Positions 25,307-34,982 of a stretch of 47,153 nt of DNA are shown here, piece after piece. This stretch comes from RPQJ01 sp041910015 (GTDB taxonomy: Bacteria; Pseudomonadota; Gammaproteobacteria; Steroidobacterales; Steroidobacteraceae), in NCBI GenBank assembly GCA_041910015.1, contig JAYRRR010000004.1, forward strand, positions 1 to 47,153. Reading direction: 5' to 3'. The position numbers and the translations under genes are program-made. Position 1 is the first letter of the stretch, and the number at the start of each line of letters is the position of its first letter. Below the pieces are notes generated by a model. The model was not told where the DNA came from. It worked only from the letters and a program-made list of their open reading frames with translations, and made no database searches.

Positions 25307-25397
25307 ACTGCCCGCAGGCGACCGGCAGCGAGCGCTCGATGAGTCGCCAGCGATTCGAGGGCAGTGCCCCGGTGACTTCGACGACGTCACGGTCGGT

Positions 25398-26225
25398 TCA
25401 ATGCGGCCGCGTTCCCTTGCTGGGATTGAGCGCGGCCCAGAAGCCCCAGCCGAGCAGGCCGAGCGCACCGCAGCCAAGAGTTGCGTACAGACCGAGCGCA
25501 GTCCAGAACTTCGCCGGGTCGGCAGCCCGGGCAACGACGTGGCGCGCCACCCCGGATCTGGCCGGCCACCAGGTCATGCCGCTGTCCAACCCCTGCCAGA
25601 CCAGCCACGCCATGAACGCCGCCGCGAGCAACAGACCCGTCACGACCATCCCCTGCATCGTGCGACACGCCCCCGGCGATCGTGGCGCCGCGCGTGGTGC
25701 CGGCGCCGCGGGCGACGCGGGCTGGCCCGGCGGCGGCGACGGCGTGGGTGCGGCCAACGCAGGCGACCCGTATCGAAACTCGGCACGAACCCCCGGCCGC
25801 AGCAGGAACGCTGCCAGCCCGACGCACACACCGATCAGCGGCAGCGAATAGCGCGCCGGCGAGCCGCTCACCGTGACCAGCACACCGCTTGGCGAAACCT
25901 CCGAGCGAGCCGGGGTCGGCCCTTGCCACCAGCCGGCGAACTGCGTGACCAGGACCGCGAGCAACACCAGCAGCAGGCAGCCCCAGGCCCAGCGCCAGCG
26001 CCGCCACAGGCCAAAGCCGGCCACCAGCGTCAGCGCCGGCCCCAGCACCACCAGCAAGCCGCCGCCCAGCGTCGCGTGCTCGGTGCCGTGACTGCCGGCG
26101 AGCAGCATCAGCGCGCTGATGAAGCTGATCGGCAACAGCAACACGCTGCCGAGCATCACCAGCACGGCCAGCACGGTCACCGGCCGGGAACGCCGTGGTC
26201 GGTCCACCGCTGGCCATGGAGTCAT
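25398..26225 (-). CDS. multi-pass membrane protein of unknown function
   Basis: A 275-residue protein from the ATG at 26225, chosen because AAGGA lies 8 nt upstream. Hydrophobic segments are clear at about 17-42, 50-70, 75-95, 115-140, 185-205 and 235-255. A Pro/Ala-rich linker at about 150-180 splits it in two. No family is recognised. It converges with DoxX. Confidence 0.75.
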   Translation of the reverse strand: MTPWPAVDRPRRSRPVTVLAVLVMLGSVLLLPISFISALMLLAGSHGTEHATLGGGLLVVLGPALTLVAGFGLWRRWRWAWGCLLLVLLAVLVTQFAGWWQGPTPARSEVSPSGVLVTVSGSPARYSLPLIGVCVGLAAFLLRPGVRAEFRYGSPALAAPTPSPPPGQPASPAAPAPRAAPRSPGACRTMQGMVVTGLLLAAAFMAWLVWQGLDSGMTWWPARSGVARHVVARAADPAKFWTALGLYATLGCGALGLLGWGFWAALNPSKGTRPH

Positions 26226-26289
26226 CGTCGGTTCCTTCGATCCGTCTGCCGCGGGTGCCGCGGGGAACATCGGCGCCATGAGCGGTCTC

Positions 26290-27477
26290 TCAGCCCAGGG
26301 CCTGGCGCAGATCCGCGATGAGATCCGCCTCATCCTCGAGACCGATGGACAAGCGCACGAGTCCATCGACGATGCCACGTCGCGTGCGCTCCTCGGTCGT
26401 GAGGCCATGATGGGTGGTGGTGACGGGCTGCGTCACGAGACTCTCCACGCCACCGAGGCTCGCCGCGATGGCAAACAGCCGGAGCCTGTCGACGAAAGCG
26501 GCCGTGGCCGCGGCATCGCCGTCGTATACGAAGCTGATCATGCCGCCAAAGCCCTTCATCTGCCGACGGGCGACGGCATGTCCCGGTGCCGAAGGCAGCC
26601 CTGGATAGTTCACCTGACAGACCTTCGGGTGCCGGTGCAGGAATTCGGCGATCGCCATGGCGCTGGCATTCTGCTGCCGCACGCGCACCGTCAGGGAGCG
26701 CAGGCTCCGCGCGAGCAGGTAGGCGACTTCCGGCGCCATGATCTGCCCGAGGTTCTTGCGCCAGTTCCAGATCGCATCGATCAGCGTCCTGGCACCGATG
26801 GCGACGCCACCGGTGAGGTCGCTGTGCCCACCGAGGTACTTGGTTGCGCTGTGCACCACGAGATCGGCACCGAGCCCGAGCGGCAACTGGTTGACCGGCG
26901 ATGCAAAGGTGCTGTCGACGACGGCGAGCGCACCGCGTGCCTTGGCGCTCGCCGCGATGGCGGCGATGTCGAGCACCTCCATGTTGGGATTGGTCGGGGT
27001 CTCGAAGTAGACCATGCGCGTACGCGCGGTGAGCGCCTGCGGCAGCCGGCCGACCTCGTGGCCCAGCAGGAACGTGGTCTGGATACCGAGGCCCGGGAGC
27101 TGGCTGTGCAACAGTTCGAACGTGCCGCCGTAGACGTCACCGATGCACACGATGTGGTCGCCGCCCTTGCACAACGCGAGGAAGATTGCAGCCTCCGCGG
27201 CCATGCCGGAACTGAACACCAGCGCGGCTTCGCCGCCCTCGATCAGTGCGAGCTTCCGCTCCGTCGCACGGATCGTCGGGTTGAGGCCATAGCGCGTGTA
27301 CAGGCTGCCCTCGACCCGACCCTGGACCACATCCACCACAGCCTGGGTCGATGGGAACCCGAAGGTGGAATGGTTGTAGAGCGGCGCATGCAGGGCGCCG
27401 TGTGCGTCCCGTGCATCGCCGCCATGGACGCAGAGCGTAGAGATTCCCGGCGGGGCAGCATCGTTCCGGTGGGGCAT
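26290..27477 (-). CDS. Cys/Met-metabolism PLP enzyme (cystathionine gamma-synthase/lyase or methionine gamma-lyase type)
   Basis: A 395-residue protein from the ATG at 27477 with AGGGAG upstream. Fold type I PLP motifs: Tyr60-Thr-Arg62 (substrate-phosphate contact in Y-T-R-Y-G-L-N-P-T), the S-S-G-M-A-A block at 89-94, Y-F-E-T-P-T-N-P at 157-164, D-S-T-F-A-S and S-A-T-K-Y-L-G-G-H-S-D with PLP Lys213. It acts in transsulfuration or sulfur-amino-acid lysis; the exact reaction is not separable by sequence reading. Confidence 0.92.
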   Translation of the reverse strand: MPHRNDAAPPGISTLCVHGGDARDAHGALHAPLYNHSTFGFPSTQAVVDVVQGRVEGSLYTRYGLNPTIRATERKLALIEGGEAALVFSSGMAAEAAIFLALCKGGDHIVCIGDVYGGTFELLHSQLPGLGIQTTFLLGHEVGRLPQALTARTRMVYFETPTNPNMEVLDIAAIAASAKARGALAVVDSTFASPVNQLPLGLGADLVVHSATKYLGGHSDLTGGVAIGARTLIDAIWNWRKNLGQIMAPEVAYLLARSLRSLTVRVRQQNASAMAIAEFLHRHPKVCQVNYPGLPSAPGHAVARRQMKGFGGMISFVYDGDAAATAAFVDRLRLFAIAASLGGVESLVTQPVTTTHHGLTTEERTRRGIVDGLVRLSIGLEDEADLIADLRQALG

Positions 27478-27618
27478 GAGCGCGTCTCCCTGGCTGGCGG
27501 CGATGCGGAAGGATACAGTTCCGGACCCGCAGGGGGTCACCGAACAGCGCGACGGACCGGGGCGCGTGCTTCGTCGTGGCCACGCTTCGTCCTTGTCGAA
27601 TCAGTCGAGGAGCACCCG

Positions 27619-29532
27619 ATGACTCCAGCCAACCGAATCAGGCGTCGGCTACCGGTGGTGGTCACGACGGTTGCCGCACTGTTGTTGGCCGCCTGCTCCA
27701 GACCCGCGCCGGTGGCGCCGGTCGAGCCCCAGGACGACTCGACGGCCAGTGCGCGCAGCACCGCAGTGCGGCATGCCGACGTGCCGCGCGAAGCCTACTT
27801 CGGCGATACGCACGTGCACACCGGCTGGTCCGGGGACGCCGGCATGGACGGCGCCATCACCTCGCCCGAAGACGCCTACCGCTTCGCTCTCGGCGAGGAG
27901 GTCAAGTCGAACTCCGGCATCCCGGCGAAGCTGCACCGCGCCTACGACTGGTTCATGGTCACCGACCATTCGGACGGCATGGGCACGATCAACGAGATCG
28001 TCGCCGGCAATCCCGAGATGATCGCCGACAAGACGCTCGCGGGCTGGCGCGACGCCTTGAACTCCGGCGACGCGGCGCGCGCCGCGACCGCAAAGAGCGA
28101 ACTCATCGTCATGCAGTCCACCGGCAAACTGCCGGCGGTCATCATGGATCCGAAGTGGATGAAGTCGGCCTGGGAGAGGACCGTCAAGGCCGCCGAGGAC
28201 TTCAACCGTCCCGGCAAGTTCTCCACGTTCATCGCCTTCGAGTGGACGGTCAATGCGGGCGGCGGCGACAACCTGCACCGCAACGTCATCTTCCGTGACG
28301 GCGCCGACCGCGTCCTGAAGGTCCGCCCGCTGACGACCTTCGAGACGCAGGATCCAGGCAGGCTCTGGGCGTGGATGGCGAACTACGAAAACAGCACTGG
28401 GGGTCAGGTTCTGGCGATCCCGCACAACGGCAACATGTCGAACGGGCGCATGTTCGAGGAGCAGCAGTTCGACGGCTCGCCGATGACCGCGGACTGGGCG
28501 AGCATGCGCGCGAAGTACGAGCCACTGTTCGAAGTCACGCAGGTCAAGGGTCAGAGCGAGTCCCATCCGCTGCTCTCGCCGAGCGACGAGTTCGCGAACT
28601 GGGACCTCTGGGATCGCGGCAACCTGATCCTGAAGCCGAAACCCAGGGGCGCTCTGAAGCACGAATATTGGCGCGAGGCGCTGAAGTCGGGCCTCCGGCT
28701 CGAGGGCTCGCTCGGCACCAATCCGTTCATGTACGGCGCGAACGGCGCGACCGACACGCACACCGGGCTTTCGACGACCGAGGAAGACAATTTCTACGGC
28801 AAGTTCAAGACGCTGGAGCCGCGGCCCGGCCGCTGGGAGTTCCCGGTCATCGAAGGCCCGACCGGCAGCTACATGGGTTGGGAGCAGGCGGCCTCCGGCG
28901 TCATGGGTGTCTGGGCCACCGCAAACACGCGCGAGGCGCTCTGGGATGCGATGCAGCGCAAGGAAACCTTCGCGACCACCGGGCCGCGCATGCGGGTCCG
29001 GTTCTTCGGCGGCTATGGCCTCGACGCCGGCGACCTCGCCGGCGATTTCGTCGCCGCCGGTTACGCGAAGGGCGTGCCGATGGGCGGCGTGATCAAGCGC
29101 GCCGGGGACGGCGTGCCCACCTTCCTCGTCGCGGCGACGAAGGATCCGGAGGGCGCCAATCTCGACCGCGTCCAGGTCGTCAAGGGATGGCTCGACTCGA
29201 CGGGTGAGACCCACGAGAAGGTCTACGAGGTGAAGTGGTCGGGCGACCGCCAGCCGGATGCCAAGGGCAAGCTGCCGCCGGTCGGCGATACCGTGGATCG
29301 AGGCAAGGCGACCTACACGAATACCATCGGCGCCGCCGAACTCGTGGGGGCCTTCTCGGATCCCGATTTTGACCCGACGCAGAAGGCGTTCTACTACGTG
29401 CGGGTGCTCGAGATCCCGACGCCGCGCTGGACGCTGTACGACAAGCTCCGCTTCAACGAGACGGTTCCGGGGAGCGTCCCGCTGGTGCACCAGGAGCGCG
29501 CGTTCAGCTCGCCGATCTGGTATGCACCTTGA
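27619..29532 (+). CDS. DUF3604 lipoprotein, PHP-like metal-binding
   Basis: A 637-residue protein, with GAGGAG 6 nt before ATG 27619. A lipobox L-L-A-A-C at residue 26 anchors it. The DUF3604 domain has PHP-type metal ligands: Y-F-G-D-T-H-V-H-T-G-W-S-G-D near 60 and V-T-D-H-S-D near 115. A C-terminal P-R-W-T-L-Y-D-K-L-R-F motif and E-R-A-F-S-S-P-I-W-Y follow. The substrate is unknown. It is the first gene of an operon with PpiC and HupE-like proteins, a recurring trio. Confidence 0.92.
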   Translation: MTPANRIRRRLPVVVTTVAALLLAACSRPAPVAPVEPQDDSTASARSTAVRHADVPREAYFGDTHVHTGWSGDAGMDGAITSPEDAYRFALGEEVKSNSGIPAKLHRAYDWFMVTDHSDGMGTINEIVAGNPEMIADKTLAGWRDALNSGDAARAATAKSELIVMQSTGKLPAVIMDPKWMKSAWERTVKAAEDFNRPGKFSTFIAFEWTVNAGGGDNLHRNVIFRDGADRVLKVRPLTTFETQDPGRLWAWMANYENSTGGQVLAIPHNGNMSNGRMFEEQQFDGSPMTADWASMRAKYEPLFEVTQVKGQSESHPLLSPSDEFANWDLWDRGNLILKPKPRGALKHEYWREALKSGLRLEGSLGTNPFMYGANGATDTHTGLSTTEEDNFYGKFKTLEPRPGRWEFPVIEGPTGSYMGWEQAASGVMGVWATANTREALWDAMQRKETFATTGPRMRVRFFGGYGLDAGDLAGDFVAAGYAKGVPMGGVIKRAGDGVPTFLVAATKDPEGANLDRVQVVKGWLDSTGETHEKVYEVKWSGDRQPDAKGKLPPVGDTVDRGKATYTNTIGAAELVGAFSDPDFDPTQKAFYYVRVLEIPTPRWTLYDKLRFNETVPGSVPLVHQERAFSSPIWYAP

Positions 29533-30359
29533 TGCGACGCCTGCTGCGGGAACCGCTGCTGCATTTCCTGCTGCTGGGCGTCCTGCTTTTCCTGGCGTAT
29601 GGGTGGCTCGATCGCGCCGGCCTCGCTGCGCCCAACGAGATCGTCGTCTCGCGCAGCCAGGTCGAAGGGCTCGTGATGCGATTCGAGCGGGTCTGGCGAC
29701 GGCCGGCGACGGTCGATGAGCAGCAGGCGCTGATCGACAGCTGGGTGCGCGATGAGGTGTTCTACCGCGAGGCGATCGCGATGGGACTCGAACAGGACGA
29801 CCCGGTCGTACGCCGGCGCCTGAGCCAGAAGGCACAGTTCATCCTGGACACGGGCACGCAACCTGCACCGCCCACCGATGCCGAACTGCAGGCCTGGCTC
29901 GACGCGCACGCCGACCGGTACCAGATCGCGCCGGCTTACGTGCTGCGCCAGCGGTACTTCGACCCGGCGCGCCACGGCGAGCGCATCGATCTGGTGATCG
30001 CCCAGGCCAGACGCGACCTTGCGGCCGGCCGCAAGGCTGCCGGCGATCCGACCATGCTTCCGGCGGAACTCGACGGTAGCGCTGACGACGTGGAGCGGCA
30101 ATTCGGCACCGGATTCGAGGGTGAACTCCGGACGCTTCCGGTCGGGGGCTGGCAGGGGCCCGTGCGCTCCGAGTTCGGATTGCACCTGGTCGAGCTGACG
30201 AATCGCTCCGCGGCACGCAGGGCCCGACTGGCCGAGGTGCGGGCCGAAGTCGCGCGCGATCTGGCGAAATCACGTCGCGACGCTGCGCAGGAAGCAGTCT
30301 ATGAAAAGCTGCGCGCCAGATACGCCGTCCGGATCGAAGCGGAGGAGCCGGCGCGATGA
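29532..30359 (+). CDS. peptidyl-prolyl cis-trans isomerase, PpiC/SurA type, membrane-anchored
   Basis: A 275-residue protein with an N-terminal membrane helix. Its start overlaps the DUF3604 stop (TGATG). A SurA_N-like helical region precedes a parvulin domain with Y-V-L-R-Q-R-Y-F-D and W-Q-G-P-V-R-S-E-F-G-L-H-L-V-E-L. Likely folding helper for the exported DUF3604 product. Confidence 0.88.
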   Translation: MRRLLREPLLHFLLLGVLLFLAYGWLDRAGLAAPNEIVVSRSQVEGLVMRFERVWRRPATVDEQQALIDSWVRDEVFYREAIAMGLEQDDPVVRRRLSQKAQFILDTGTQPAPPTDAELQAWLDAHADRYQIAPAYVLRQRYFDPARHGERIDLVIAQARRDLAAGRKAAGDPTMLPAELDGSADDVERQFGTGFEGELRTLPVGGWQGPVRSEFGLHLVELTNRSAARRARLAEVRAEVARDLAKSRRDAAQEAVYEKLRARYAVRIEAEEPAR

Positions 30360-31366
30360 TCGGCACGCGGGCACGGCGATGGCTGCGGCTCACCCCGCTG
30401 CTGGTTGCGATCCTGCTCGGCACCTTGCCCGCGGGCGCCGACGTCTTCCGCCCGGCATATCTCGAACTGCGGGAGACGGCAGACGGACACTATGAGGTGC
30501 TGTGGAAGGTCCCCGCACTCGGTGACCGGCGCCTGGCGGCGGTGGTCCGCTGGCCCGATGGAACGCGAATCGTCACCCAGCCTGCCGGCCACTTCGAGGG
30601 CGGCGCGTTCCTGGAACGATGGCGCATCGAGCGTGCGGGCGGCCTGACGAACCAGACAATCTCGATCGACGGCCTGGTCGGCGGCGCGACCGACGTGATC
30701 GTGCGCGTCGAGCGCGCCGACGGTACGAGCCAGATGGAGCGTCTGCTGCCCGAAAATGCGCGCTTCACCGTGGCGGCGCCGGCCGGCACCGGTGCGGTCG
30801 CGTGGTCATACCTCGTGCTCGGCATCGAGCACATCCTGAGCGGCGTCGATCACCTGCTGTTCGTGCTCGCCCTCCTCCTCATCGTGCGCGGCGGCAGGCG
30901 CGTCCTGCTGACGATCACCGCCTTCACCGTCGCGCACAGCATCACGCTGGTCGCCGCGACGCTCGGCTGGGCGCATGTGCCGGGCCCGCCGGTCGAGGCA
31001 ATGATCGCGCTCAGCATCGTCTTCGTCGCGTCCGAGATCGTGCACGGGCTGCGCGGCCAACCCGGCCTGACGGCGCGCGCGCCGTGGCTCGTGGCGTTCA
31101 CCTTCGGGTTGCTTCACGGTTTCGGCTTTGCCGGTGCGCTCGCCGAGGTCGGGCTGCCACCGAAGGCGATCCCGGTCGCGCTCCTGATGTTCAACGTCGG
31201 CGTCGAGACCGGACAGCTCCTGTTCGTGGCCGCGGCGCTGACCGCGGGCGCGCTGATCGCGCGCCTGCCCGTCGCGCGGCCGGCGTGGACGAACTATGCC
31301 CTGCCCTATGCGATCGGCACGGTCGCGATGTTCTGGGTCATCGAGCGGGTTGCGGCATTCTCTTGA
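30356..31366 (+). CDS. HupE/UreJ-family membrane protein
   Basis: A 336-residue protein, with ATGA overlap to the upstream isomerase gene. Signal peptide, a periplasmic N-terminal domain of about 120 residues, then six or more TM helices with L-G-I-E-H-I-L-S-G-V-D-H-L-L-F-V-L-A-L and H-G-F-G-F-A-G-A-L, the His-rich HupE signature. HupE-like proteins transport or hold metals (Ni, Co). Confidence 0.92.
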   Translation: MIGTRARRWLRLTPLLVAILLGTLPAGADVFRPAYLELRETADGHYEVLWKVPALGDRRLAAVVRWPDGTRIVTQPAGHFEGGAFLERWRIERAGGLTNQTISIDGLVGGATDVIVRVERADGTSQMERLLPENARFTVAAPAGTGAVAWSYLVLGIEHILSGVDHLLFVLALLLIVRGGRRVLLTITAFTVAHSITLVAATLGWAHVPGPPVEAMIALSIVFVASEIVHGLRGQPGLTARAPWLVAFTFGLLHGFGFAGALAEVGLPPKAIPVALLMFNVGVETGQLLFVAAALTAGALIARLPVARPAWTNYALPYAIGTVAMFWVIERVAAFS

Positions 31367-31535
31367 GCCGCGTTGCGCTCCTGCAGCTTCGACAGCCCCC
31401 AGTTGGCGTACAAGCGTGAATGCACGAAATACGGATCCGCCGCCGTCAGCTCGCCCGCGCGGCCGCTGCGCGGCTCCGGCCCTGAACCGATGCGTGGCCC
31501 GGCCGGGCATGTCGGGCGCGTATCGCGTCCAAAAC

Positions 31536-33233
31536 TCAGGCGGCGCCGGGCGGGGCTCCCGCGGAACCTGCGAGGTGGTTGACCGCCCGGAACGCGAACA
31601 CCATGCCGGGACCGATCGTGCCGCCGGGGCCGGCGTAGGCGCGCCCCAGCGCGGCAGCCGAGTTGTTGCCGACGCAATACAGGCCCGGAACAGGCTGCCC
31701 GGCCTGGTCCAGCACCTGGCCGTGCGCGGTGATCGCCGGCCCGCCCCGCGTGCCGGTGTCGCCGGGCTCGACTTTCACGGCGTAGTACGGCGCGGTGTCG
31801 ATGGGCACGAGGCACGGATTCGGCTTCGCGGAACGCAGCGACCAGTAGCGGTCGTGGACGCTGTTGCCGCGTCCGAATTCCGGATCGACGCCGGTGCGCG
31901 CGTATTCGTTGTTGCGACGTACCGTTTCGACGAGGCCCGTCGCATCGACGCCGATCTGCCGCGCAAGGCCTTCGAGCGTGTCGTCCTTGAACAGGAAGTC
32001 GCCCCACCATTCCTTCGGCGCCTTGGAGTCGGGGAACGCCACGCTCGGCAGCAACGGACCGAACGGGCAGTTCTTGCGGTAGCGGGCGTCGAACACCCAC
32101 CACGCAGGAATCGCGCCGCCCGAACGGGCGTGCTCGGTGTACATCGCGAGCTGAAAGCGGTCGTACGACAGTGCCTCGTTGGCAAAGCGCCTGCCCTGGC
32201 GATTCACGCACACCGAGCCGCCGAAACCACGCTCGGCAAACACCGGCTGCGCACCTTGCGGCACGGCGGGATTGCGCACGGTCGGCGTACCCCAGCTGAG
32301 GTCCATGTGCTCGAGCTTTGCGCCGATCGCCTCGGCCGCGCGGATGGCATCGCCCGTATTGAGGCCGGCCGGCGTCGCGGCCCATTCCTGACGCGTCGGA
32401 TGCGGCAGGTATTGCTCGCGCATCGCCTGGTTGCGCTCGAACCCGCCCGCCGCCAGCACGACGCCGCGTCGCGCGCGCAGTGTCACCGTCTGGTCGCCGC
32501 GCCGTGCGACGACGCCGCGCACGCGGCCATCCTCGACGACCAGGGATTCCAGCGCGCATTCGAGCCACAGCGGGATCCCGCGCTCGAGCATCGCGTGGCG
32601 CAGGCCACCGATCAGCGCACTGCCGAGGCACAGCCGCCGGTCACGTCGGGTGCGAAATCGCCAGGGAATGTCGAACCAGTAGCGCAGCACCATGCGCAAA
32701 ACGACTCCGAACCACCCAGGCGCCTTGGTCGCCATGACGTTCGACTCGGGGATCGTCATGCCGATGCCGTTGAGCGTCGAACCCGGATGGGTTGGCCTCA
32801 ACCGCTGGAACTCCTCGCCGAGCAGCGCGCCGTTGAACGGTTCCGGCTCCATCGCACGGCCACTCGCGGCGGCACCCGGCAGCTCCTGGTAGTAGTCCGC
32901 ATAGCCCTCGCTGACACGGTAGCGCAGCGCCGTCTTCTCGTTGACGTACCGGACCATCTCGCCGCCGCTTTCGAGATACGCGCGGACCTTGTCGTCCGTG
33001 GTCGTGTCGCCCACGGCGGCCTTGAGATAGGCATAGGCCGACTCGAAATCGTCCTTGCCCTGCCCGTTGAGCGGGATCCAGAGCGCGCCACCCGACGTCG
33101 CGGTCGTACCGCCGTACAGATCGCCCTTCTCGATGACCAGCACCTTGAGGCCGAGGTCATGGGCGCGGACAGCCGCGAGCAACGCCGCACCGCCAGAGCC
33201 TGCCACGATCAGATCGAATTCGTTGTCCTGCAT
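31536..33233 (-). CDS. FAD-dependent 3-ketosteroid-dehydrogenase-like oxidoreductase
   Basis: A 565-residue protein from the ATG at 33233, with GGAAGG upstream. FAD motif I-V-A-G-S-G-G-A-A-L-L-A-A near 9-21, the family block G-D-L-Y-G-G-T-T-A-T-S-G-G-A-L-W-I-P, and a C-terminal L-G-R-A-Y-A-G-P-G-G-T-I-G-P-G-M. These match the KstD/fumarate reductase flavoprotein group. Probable dehydrogenation of a steroid or similar ring ketone; substrate uncertain. Confidence 0.9.
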   Translation of the reverse strand: MQDNEFDLIVAGSGGAALLAAVRAHDLGLKVLVIEKGDLYGGTTATSGGALWIPLNGQGKDDFESAYAYLKAAVGDTTTDDKVRAYLESGGEMVRYVNEKTALRYRVSEGYADYYQELPGAAASGRAMEPEPFNGALLGEEFQRLRPTHPGSTLNGIGMTIPESNVMATKAPGWFGVVLRMVLRYWFDIPWRFRTRRDRRLCLGSALIGGLRHAMLERGIPLWLECALESLVVEDGRVRGVVARRGDQTVTLRARRGVVLAAGGFERNQAMREQYLPHPTRQEWAATPAGLNTGDAIRAAEAIGAKLEHMDLSWGTPTVRNPAVPQGAQPVFAERGFGGSVCVNRQGRRFANEALSYDRFQLAMYTEHARSGGAIPAWWVFDARYRKNCPFGPLLPSVAFPDSKAPKEWWGDFLFKDDTLEGLARQIGVDATGLVETVRRNNEYARTGVDPEFGRGNSVHDRYWSLRSAKPNPCLVPIDTAPYYAVKVEPGDTGTRGGPAITAHGQVLDQAGQPVPGLYCVGNNSAAALGRAYAGPGGTIGPGMVFAFRAVNHLAGSAGAPPGAA

Positions 33234-33510
33234 GCCGTGCCTTCCAGTGTGGGCCGTCCAGATGCGACGTGTACGAAGCATATCCCATCGCAGGATACGC
33301 CAAGGCTGCCGGCATGCAGGCGGCGAACGCAATCAGCAGCAGCGGCCAGAGCGCACTCGACGCGCCGAAGGCCAGGCCCGTGTCCCCCATCAGGATCGCC
33401 GCGGCCACCAGCAGGCAGCTCGGCAGCACCGCGACGTAACCGTCGGCCACAGTCCGCAGACCGCGCGCCGCCGGCAGCCTGCGGAACTCGCGCCGCGCCG
33501 CTGCAGTCAT
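33157..33510 (-). CDS. small predicted membrane protein overlapping the KstD-like start
   Basis: A 117-residue frame whose residues 20-80 form two hydrophobic segments (V-L-P-S-C-L-L-V-A-A-A-I-L and L-W-P-L-L-L-I-A-F-A-A-C). The last 77 nt overlap the KstD-like start. No clear ribosome site. It might be a chance frame. Confidence 0.35.
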   Translation of the reverse strand: MTAAARREFRRLPAARGLRTVADGYVAVLPSCLLVAAAILMGDTGLAFGASSALWPLLLIAFAACMPAALAYPAMGYASYTSHLDGPHWKARHAGQRIRSDRGRLWRCGVARGCPRP

Positions 33511-33595
33511 GCTGGCAGTGGCTTCGAAGCGGCTTCTCCGACAGGCCTTTCAGCGTCGTTGAATCGAACGGCACGCCGTGCATGCGAGCGTCCAT
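33490..33595 (-). pseudogene. possible iron superoxide dismutase N-terminal fragment
   Basis: The frame from 33595 reads G-V-P-F-D-S-T-T-L-K-G-L-S-E-K and then R-S-H-C-Q-H-D-C-S-G-A-A-R, resembling the start of some Fe-superoxide dismutases (L-K-G-L-S-E-K, then R-S-H). It loses resemblance afterwards. Weak; a relic at most. Confidence 0.25.
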
Positions 33596-33605
33596 TGCGG
33601 GTTCT

Positions 33606-34982
33606 TCAGAGACTGGCGTGCAGGGCGACGCGGCCGAGTTGAAAAGCCAGCCCGGCGATCCCGGAGCCGAGCACCACCGGGATGACGCCCACCTTGAACC
33701 GGAAGATCGCGATCGCCGCGGCCAGCCCGATCACGGCCGAGCCCCATTCGAAGCGGCCGCCGGCCCCCTCAGGCCAAAGCACGTGCCACGCGAAGAACAC
33801 GGCGAGGTTGACGATGACGCCGACGACGGCAGCCGTGATACCGGTCAGCGGTGCGGTGAACTTCAGGTTGCCGTGGGTCGACTCGATGAACGGGGCGCCG
33901 AGGAAGATGAACAGGAACGACGGCAGGAACGTGAAGAAGGTGACTACCGTCGCCGCCGCCGCGCCGGCGAGGAAGAGCGACTCGCTGCCAAAGATGGCCG
34001 TCGTCCAGCCGCCAACGAAGCCGACGAAGGCGACGACCATGATCAGCGGACCGGGCGTCGTTTCCCCAAGGGCGAGGCCGTCGATCATCTGCGGCGCGGT
34101 GAGCCACTGATAGTGATCGACCGCCCCCTGGTACACGTACGGCAGAACGGCGTAGGCGCCGCCAAAGGTCAGCAGCGCCGCCTTGGTGAAGAACCAGCCC
34201 ATCTGGGGCAATGCGCCGTTCCAGCCGTAGACTGCGATGAGCCCACCCAGCACCATCGCCCACAACGCGAGGCACGAGACCAGGACCGCCCGGAACCGCA
34301 CCCACGAGAAAATCGCGTGTGTCGGCGTGAGCGTCTCGTCGCCGATGATGGCCGGGCCATGGTCTCTCTTCGCCGCACCGTGTCCACCGCCGATTCTGAA
34401 CTTGTCCGGCGCGTAGCTGCCGCCGAAAAAGCCGATCAGGCCGGCCATGAGCACGAGGAACGGAAACGGCAAGTCCAGCGCGACGATGGCAACGAACGCT
34501 CCGGCCGCGATGCCCCAGAGCCAGGCATTCGTCAATGCACGCGAGCCGACCCGGTAGGCCGCATGGACGACGAGCGCGGTCACGGCAGGCTTGATGCCGT
34601 AGAAGAACCCCGCGATGACCGGGACGTTGCCGTAGGCCATGTACACCCACGACAGCGCGACGAGGATGAACAGCGACGGCAGCACGAACAGCCCGCCGGC
34701 GACGATGCCGCCCCAGGTGCGATGCATCAGCCAGCCGATGTAGGTGGCCAGTTGCTGGGCCTCGGGCCCGGGCAACAGCATGCAGTAGTTCAGCGCATGG
34801 AGGAACCGGTTCTCCGAGATCCACCGACGGCGCTCGACCAACTCCTCGTGCATGATGGCGATCTGCCCGGCCGGCCCGCCGAAGCTGATGAAGCCGAGCT
34901 TGAGCCAGAAGCCGAAGGCCTCTACACGCGTCGGCATCGCCGGTGCCGCGGCGGCGGCGGCGGCAGACTCGTCATTTGTCAT
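33606..34982 (-). CDS. chrA: chromate transporter ChrA (long, two-domain)
   Basis: A 458-residue efflux protein with two homologous CHR domains. The N-terminal domain reads L-G-F-I-S-F-G-G-P-A-G-Q-I and L-P-G-P-E-A-Q-Q-L-A-T-Y-I-G; the second has L-T-F-G-G-A-Y-A-V-L-P-Y-V and T-T-P-G-P-L. About ten TM helices. It exports chromate. The start overlaps the chrB stop by 11 nt, so the pair is one operon. Confidence 0.96.
   Translation of the reverse strand: MTNDESAAAAAAAPAMPTRVEAFGFWLKLGFISFGGPAGQIAIMHEELVERRRWISENRFLHALNYCMLLPGPEAQQLATYIGWLMHRTWGGIVAGGLFVLPSLFILVALSWVYMAYGNVPVIAGFFYGIKPAVTALVVHAAYRVGSRALTNAWLWGIAAGAFVAIVALDLPFPFLVLMAGLIGFFGGSYAPDKFRIGGGHGAAKRDHGPAIIGDETLTPTHAIFSWVRFRAVLVSCLALWAMVLGGLIAVYGWNGALPQMGWFFTKAALLTFGGAYAVLPYVYQGAVDHYQWLTAPQMIDGLALGETTPGPLIMVVAFVGFVGGWTTAIFGSESLFLAGAAAATVVTFFTFLPSFLFIFLGAPFIESTHGNLKFTAPLTGITAAVVGVIVNLAVFFAWHVLWPEGAGGRFEWGSAVIGLAAAIAIFRFKVGVIPVVLGSGIAGLAFQLGRVALHASL

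Noticed and set aside
26119..27618. 500-codon upstream extension of the DUF3604 frame
   Set aside because: It is antisense to the Cys/Met PLP gene; GAGGAG and a lipobox define the start at 27619.
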